DNA from: VBDM01 sp963699535
Lineage (GTDB): Bacteria > Pseudomonadota > Gammaproteobacteria > Burkholderiales > SG8-39
Reading direction: 5' to 3'
Length of the DNA: 64,000 nucleotides
Assembly (NCBI GenBank): GCA_963699535.1
Contig: CAVOUJ010000037.1
Location: 116,164-180,163, forward strand
Shown: piece by piece, positions 62,507 through 64,000 of the stretch
Layout of the letters: every line of letters starts with the position of its first letter
Numbering within the stretch: the stretch's first letter is position 1
The notes under the pieces: model-generated
What the model was told of the DNA's origin: nothing
Database searches by the model: none
The model's input: only the letters and a program-made list of their open reading frames with translations
Made by a program: the position numbers and the translations under genes

Positions 62507-63059
62507 GGCGCGCGCCCTGGCCTTGGGAGCGGTCCTGGCGTTGGCGGGCGGCCCGGGGCTCGCCGAGCGAGCCGATCGCATCAAGCCCCTTACGATCGAG
62601 GCCAATTCGATGACTGCCGACGAAGGCAAGAAGCTCGCTACCTTTGAAGGGAAGGTGGTGCTTACCCAGGGTTCGCTCGTAATCCGTGCCGAGCGCATCG
62701 TGATACGCCAAGACAGCGAGGGTTTTCAGCACGGCGTTGCGACAGGAAATCCGGCCACGTTCCGCCATAAACGGGATGGTCTGGACGAATACATCTGCGG
62801 GGAAGCCCTCAGGGTCGAATACGACAGCAAGCTCGACCGCGTGGAATTCTTCGACAAGGCCCGGTTGCGTCGCGACAGCGGGGACGATATTCGCGGCGAC
62901 TATATCTCCTACGATGCCACCAACGAGCGGTTCGCCGTGAAATCGGGCACGGGCGCCGCGGGGACAAGCCGCGAAGGACGCGTGAGCGCTACCATCATGC
63001 CGAAGAAGCCAGCGGCGCCCGAAGCGCCCGTTCCCGCCAAAACCGGCCCCCGCTGCTAG
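62487..63059 (+). CDS. lptA: LPS export protein LptA
   Basis: LptA forms the periplasmic bridge for LPS. From GTG 62487 the 190-residue product has a signal peptide (cut near GLA-ER), then the OstA-like jellyroll: IEANSMTADEGKKLATFEGKV, VVLTQGSLVIRAERI and the FFDKARLRRDSGDDIRGDYI strand. A Pro/Ala-rich tail ends it. Confidence 0.92.
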   Translation: MHRAGNRARALALGAVLALAGGPGLAERADRIKPLTIEANSMTADEGKKLATFEGKVVLTQGSLVIRAERIVIRQDSEGFQHGVATGNPATFRHKRDGLDEYICGEALRVEYDSKLDRVEFFDKARLRRDSGDDIRGDYISYDATNERFAVKSGTGAAGTSREGRVSATIMPKKPAAPEAPVPAKTGPRC

Positions 63060-63088
63060 CCCCAGTGACATCTGAACGGACGGGCTCG

Positions 63089-63813
63089 ATGAGCAGGCTG
63101 CAGGTCAATGGACTGAGGAAGCGCTACGGCTCGCGTGTGGTCGTGAAGGACGTGTCTCTGGAGGTGTCGAGCGGAGAGGTCGTCGGCCTGCTCGGTCCCA
63201 ACGGCGCGGGCAAGACGACCTGTTTCTACATGATCGTGGGCCTGATCGCCGTGGACGACGGCGCGATCCATCTCGACGGCAGGGAAATCAGCCACTTCCC
63301 GATGCATCGCCGCGCCCGCATGGGGCTCTCCTACCTGCCCCAGGAAGCCTCGGTGTTTCGCAAGCTCACCGTCGAGGAGAACATCCGGGCGGTACTCGAG
63401 CTGCAGGAAGCTTCCCGACGAGGAGATCGAGTCCCGTCTTTCCGAGCTTCTCCACGACCTGAGCATCGCGCATCTGCGGCAGTCGACGGCGCTGTCGCTG
63501 TCCGGCGGAGAGCGCCGCCGCGTCGAGATCGCGCGCGCGCTCGCGACCCGGCCGAGCTTCATTCTTCTCGACGAGCCGTTCGCCGGGCGTCGACCCGATC
63601 GCGGTGCTCGACATCCAGAAGATCATCCGCTTTCTCAAGGAACGCGGTATCGGCATCCTGATCACCGACCATAACGTGCGGGAAACCCTGGGAATTTGCG
63701 ATCGCGCCTACATCATCAACGACGGCCTGGTTCTCGCCTTCGGTAAGCCCGACGAGATCGTCTATAATGAAAACGTAAGACGCGTCTATCTCGGCGAGAA
63801 TTTCCGGTTGTAG
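63089..63813 (+). CDS. lptB: LPS export ABC ATPase LptB, two apparent frameshifts
   Basis: LptB powers LPS extraction. From ATG 63089 (GTG 63065 also possible) the first frame has RKRYGSRVVVKDVSL, Walker A GPNGAGKTTCFYMIVGL and SYLPQEASVFRKLTVEEN. Extra bases near 63412 and 63590 shift the frame twice; the middle part has signature LSGGERRRVEIARAL and Walker B FILLDEPFAG, the last part VDPIAVLDIQKII and ITDHNVRETL. Removing two bases gives 241 codons, the family size. LptB is essential in LPS-making bacteria, so errors are more likely than inactivation. Confidence 0.93.
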
Positions 63814-63892
63814 AGGACTGCGCGGCCCAATGCACACTCCATTTCCATTCGGCTCGCCTGAATCGCGCTTCCCGTGTAGCGCTTCGCATTCG

Positions 63893-64000
63893 ATGAAGCA
63901 GACCCTGCAGCTCAAGCTCTCGCAGCACCTGACGCTGACGCCTCAGCTGCAGCAATCGATTCGCCTGCTTCAGCTCTCGACCATGGAATTGAACCAGGAA
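63893..64000 (+). CDS. rpoN: RNA polymerase sigma54 factor, N-terminal part (cut by window edge)
   Basis: The first 36 residues show region I of sigma54: KQTLQLKLSQHLTLTPQLQQ and SIRLLQLSTMELNQE, rich in Leu and Gln and responsible for activator response. The gene runs out of the window. It follows lptB as in most proteobacteria and would supply the sigma factor for the pilin promoter found at 54.9 kb. Confidence 0.95.
   Translation, partial: MKQTLQLKLSQHLTLTPQLQQSIRLLQLSTMELNQE

Overview
The window looks like part of a chromosome of a GC-rich betaproteobacterium (Burkholderiales/Nitrosomonadales-like). Gene order supports this: sspB-sspA-petCBA, tatCBA joined to a full his operon, murA, ibaG and mla genes on one strand, and kdsD-kdsC-lptC-lptA-lptB-rpoN at the end. 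There are no IS elements, prophages or CRISPR arrays. One tRNA (Thr, anticodon TGT) is present. The species cannot be named from the sequence alone.

Layout. 0-4.2 kb: alpha/beta hydrolase (cut by the window edge), Ldh_2-type dehydrogenase, aspartate 4-decarboxylase, small TRIC/YadS-type membrane protein. 4.2-15.1 kb: an anaerobic respiration block with class I fumarase, fumarate reductase frdABCD, a C4-dicarboxylate transporter, a gutted second transporter, the nitrite-ammonification pair nrfHA, and a UbiD-family decarboxylase. Perfect FNR-type boxes precede both fumarase and frdA. 15.1-19.1 kb: tRNA-Thr, sspBA and the cytochrome bc1 operon. 19.4-20.6 kb: a DegS-like protease. 20.6-36.3 kb (minus strand): tatCBA, HIT protein, all his genes seen here (E, I, F, A, H, B, C, D, G), murA, ibaG, yadHG and the Mla lipid transport operon. 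36.4-58.3 kb: an MSHA-like type IV pilus locus with its own sigma54 regulator, membrane sensor kinase, ABC exporter halves at its two ends, c-di-GMP-type assembly ATPase, two odd large pilin-like proteins, two tandem pilins behind a sigma54 promoter, and a PglL-type pilin glycosylation ligase. 58.3-64 kb: Kef-type antiporter, then Kdo synthesis and LPS transport genes and the start of rpoN.

How the genes work together. Malate can be dehydrated to fumarate by the fumarase and fumarate used as electron acceptor by FrdABCD, with the DASS transporter exchanging C4 acids; NrfHA would reduce nitrite to ammonium from the same quinol pool. FNR boxes place the fumarate part under oxygen control. In the pilus locus, the kinase (51.4-53.2 kb), the sigma54 response regulator (37.1-38.6 kb) and the -24/-12 promoter at 54.9 kb form a plausible PilSR-like circuit for the tandem pilins.

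Data quality. About 30 single- or double-base indels interrupt otherwise well-conserved genes, including ones normally essential (murA, lptB). Correcting them restores whole codon counts and normal protein lengths. They are concentrated in 4.3-15.4 kb, with smaller groups at 29.6, 36.3-38.4, 54.8-55.3 and 63.4-63.6 kb, while long stretches have none. I read most as assembly or sequencing errors and annotate through them, stating the frame change in each entry.
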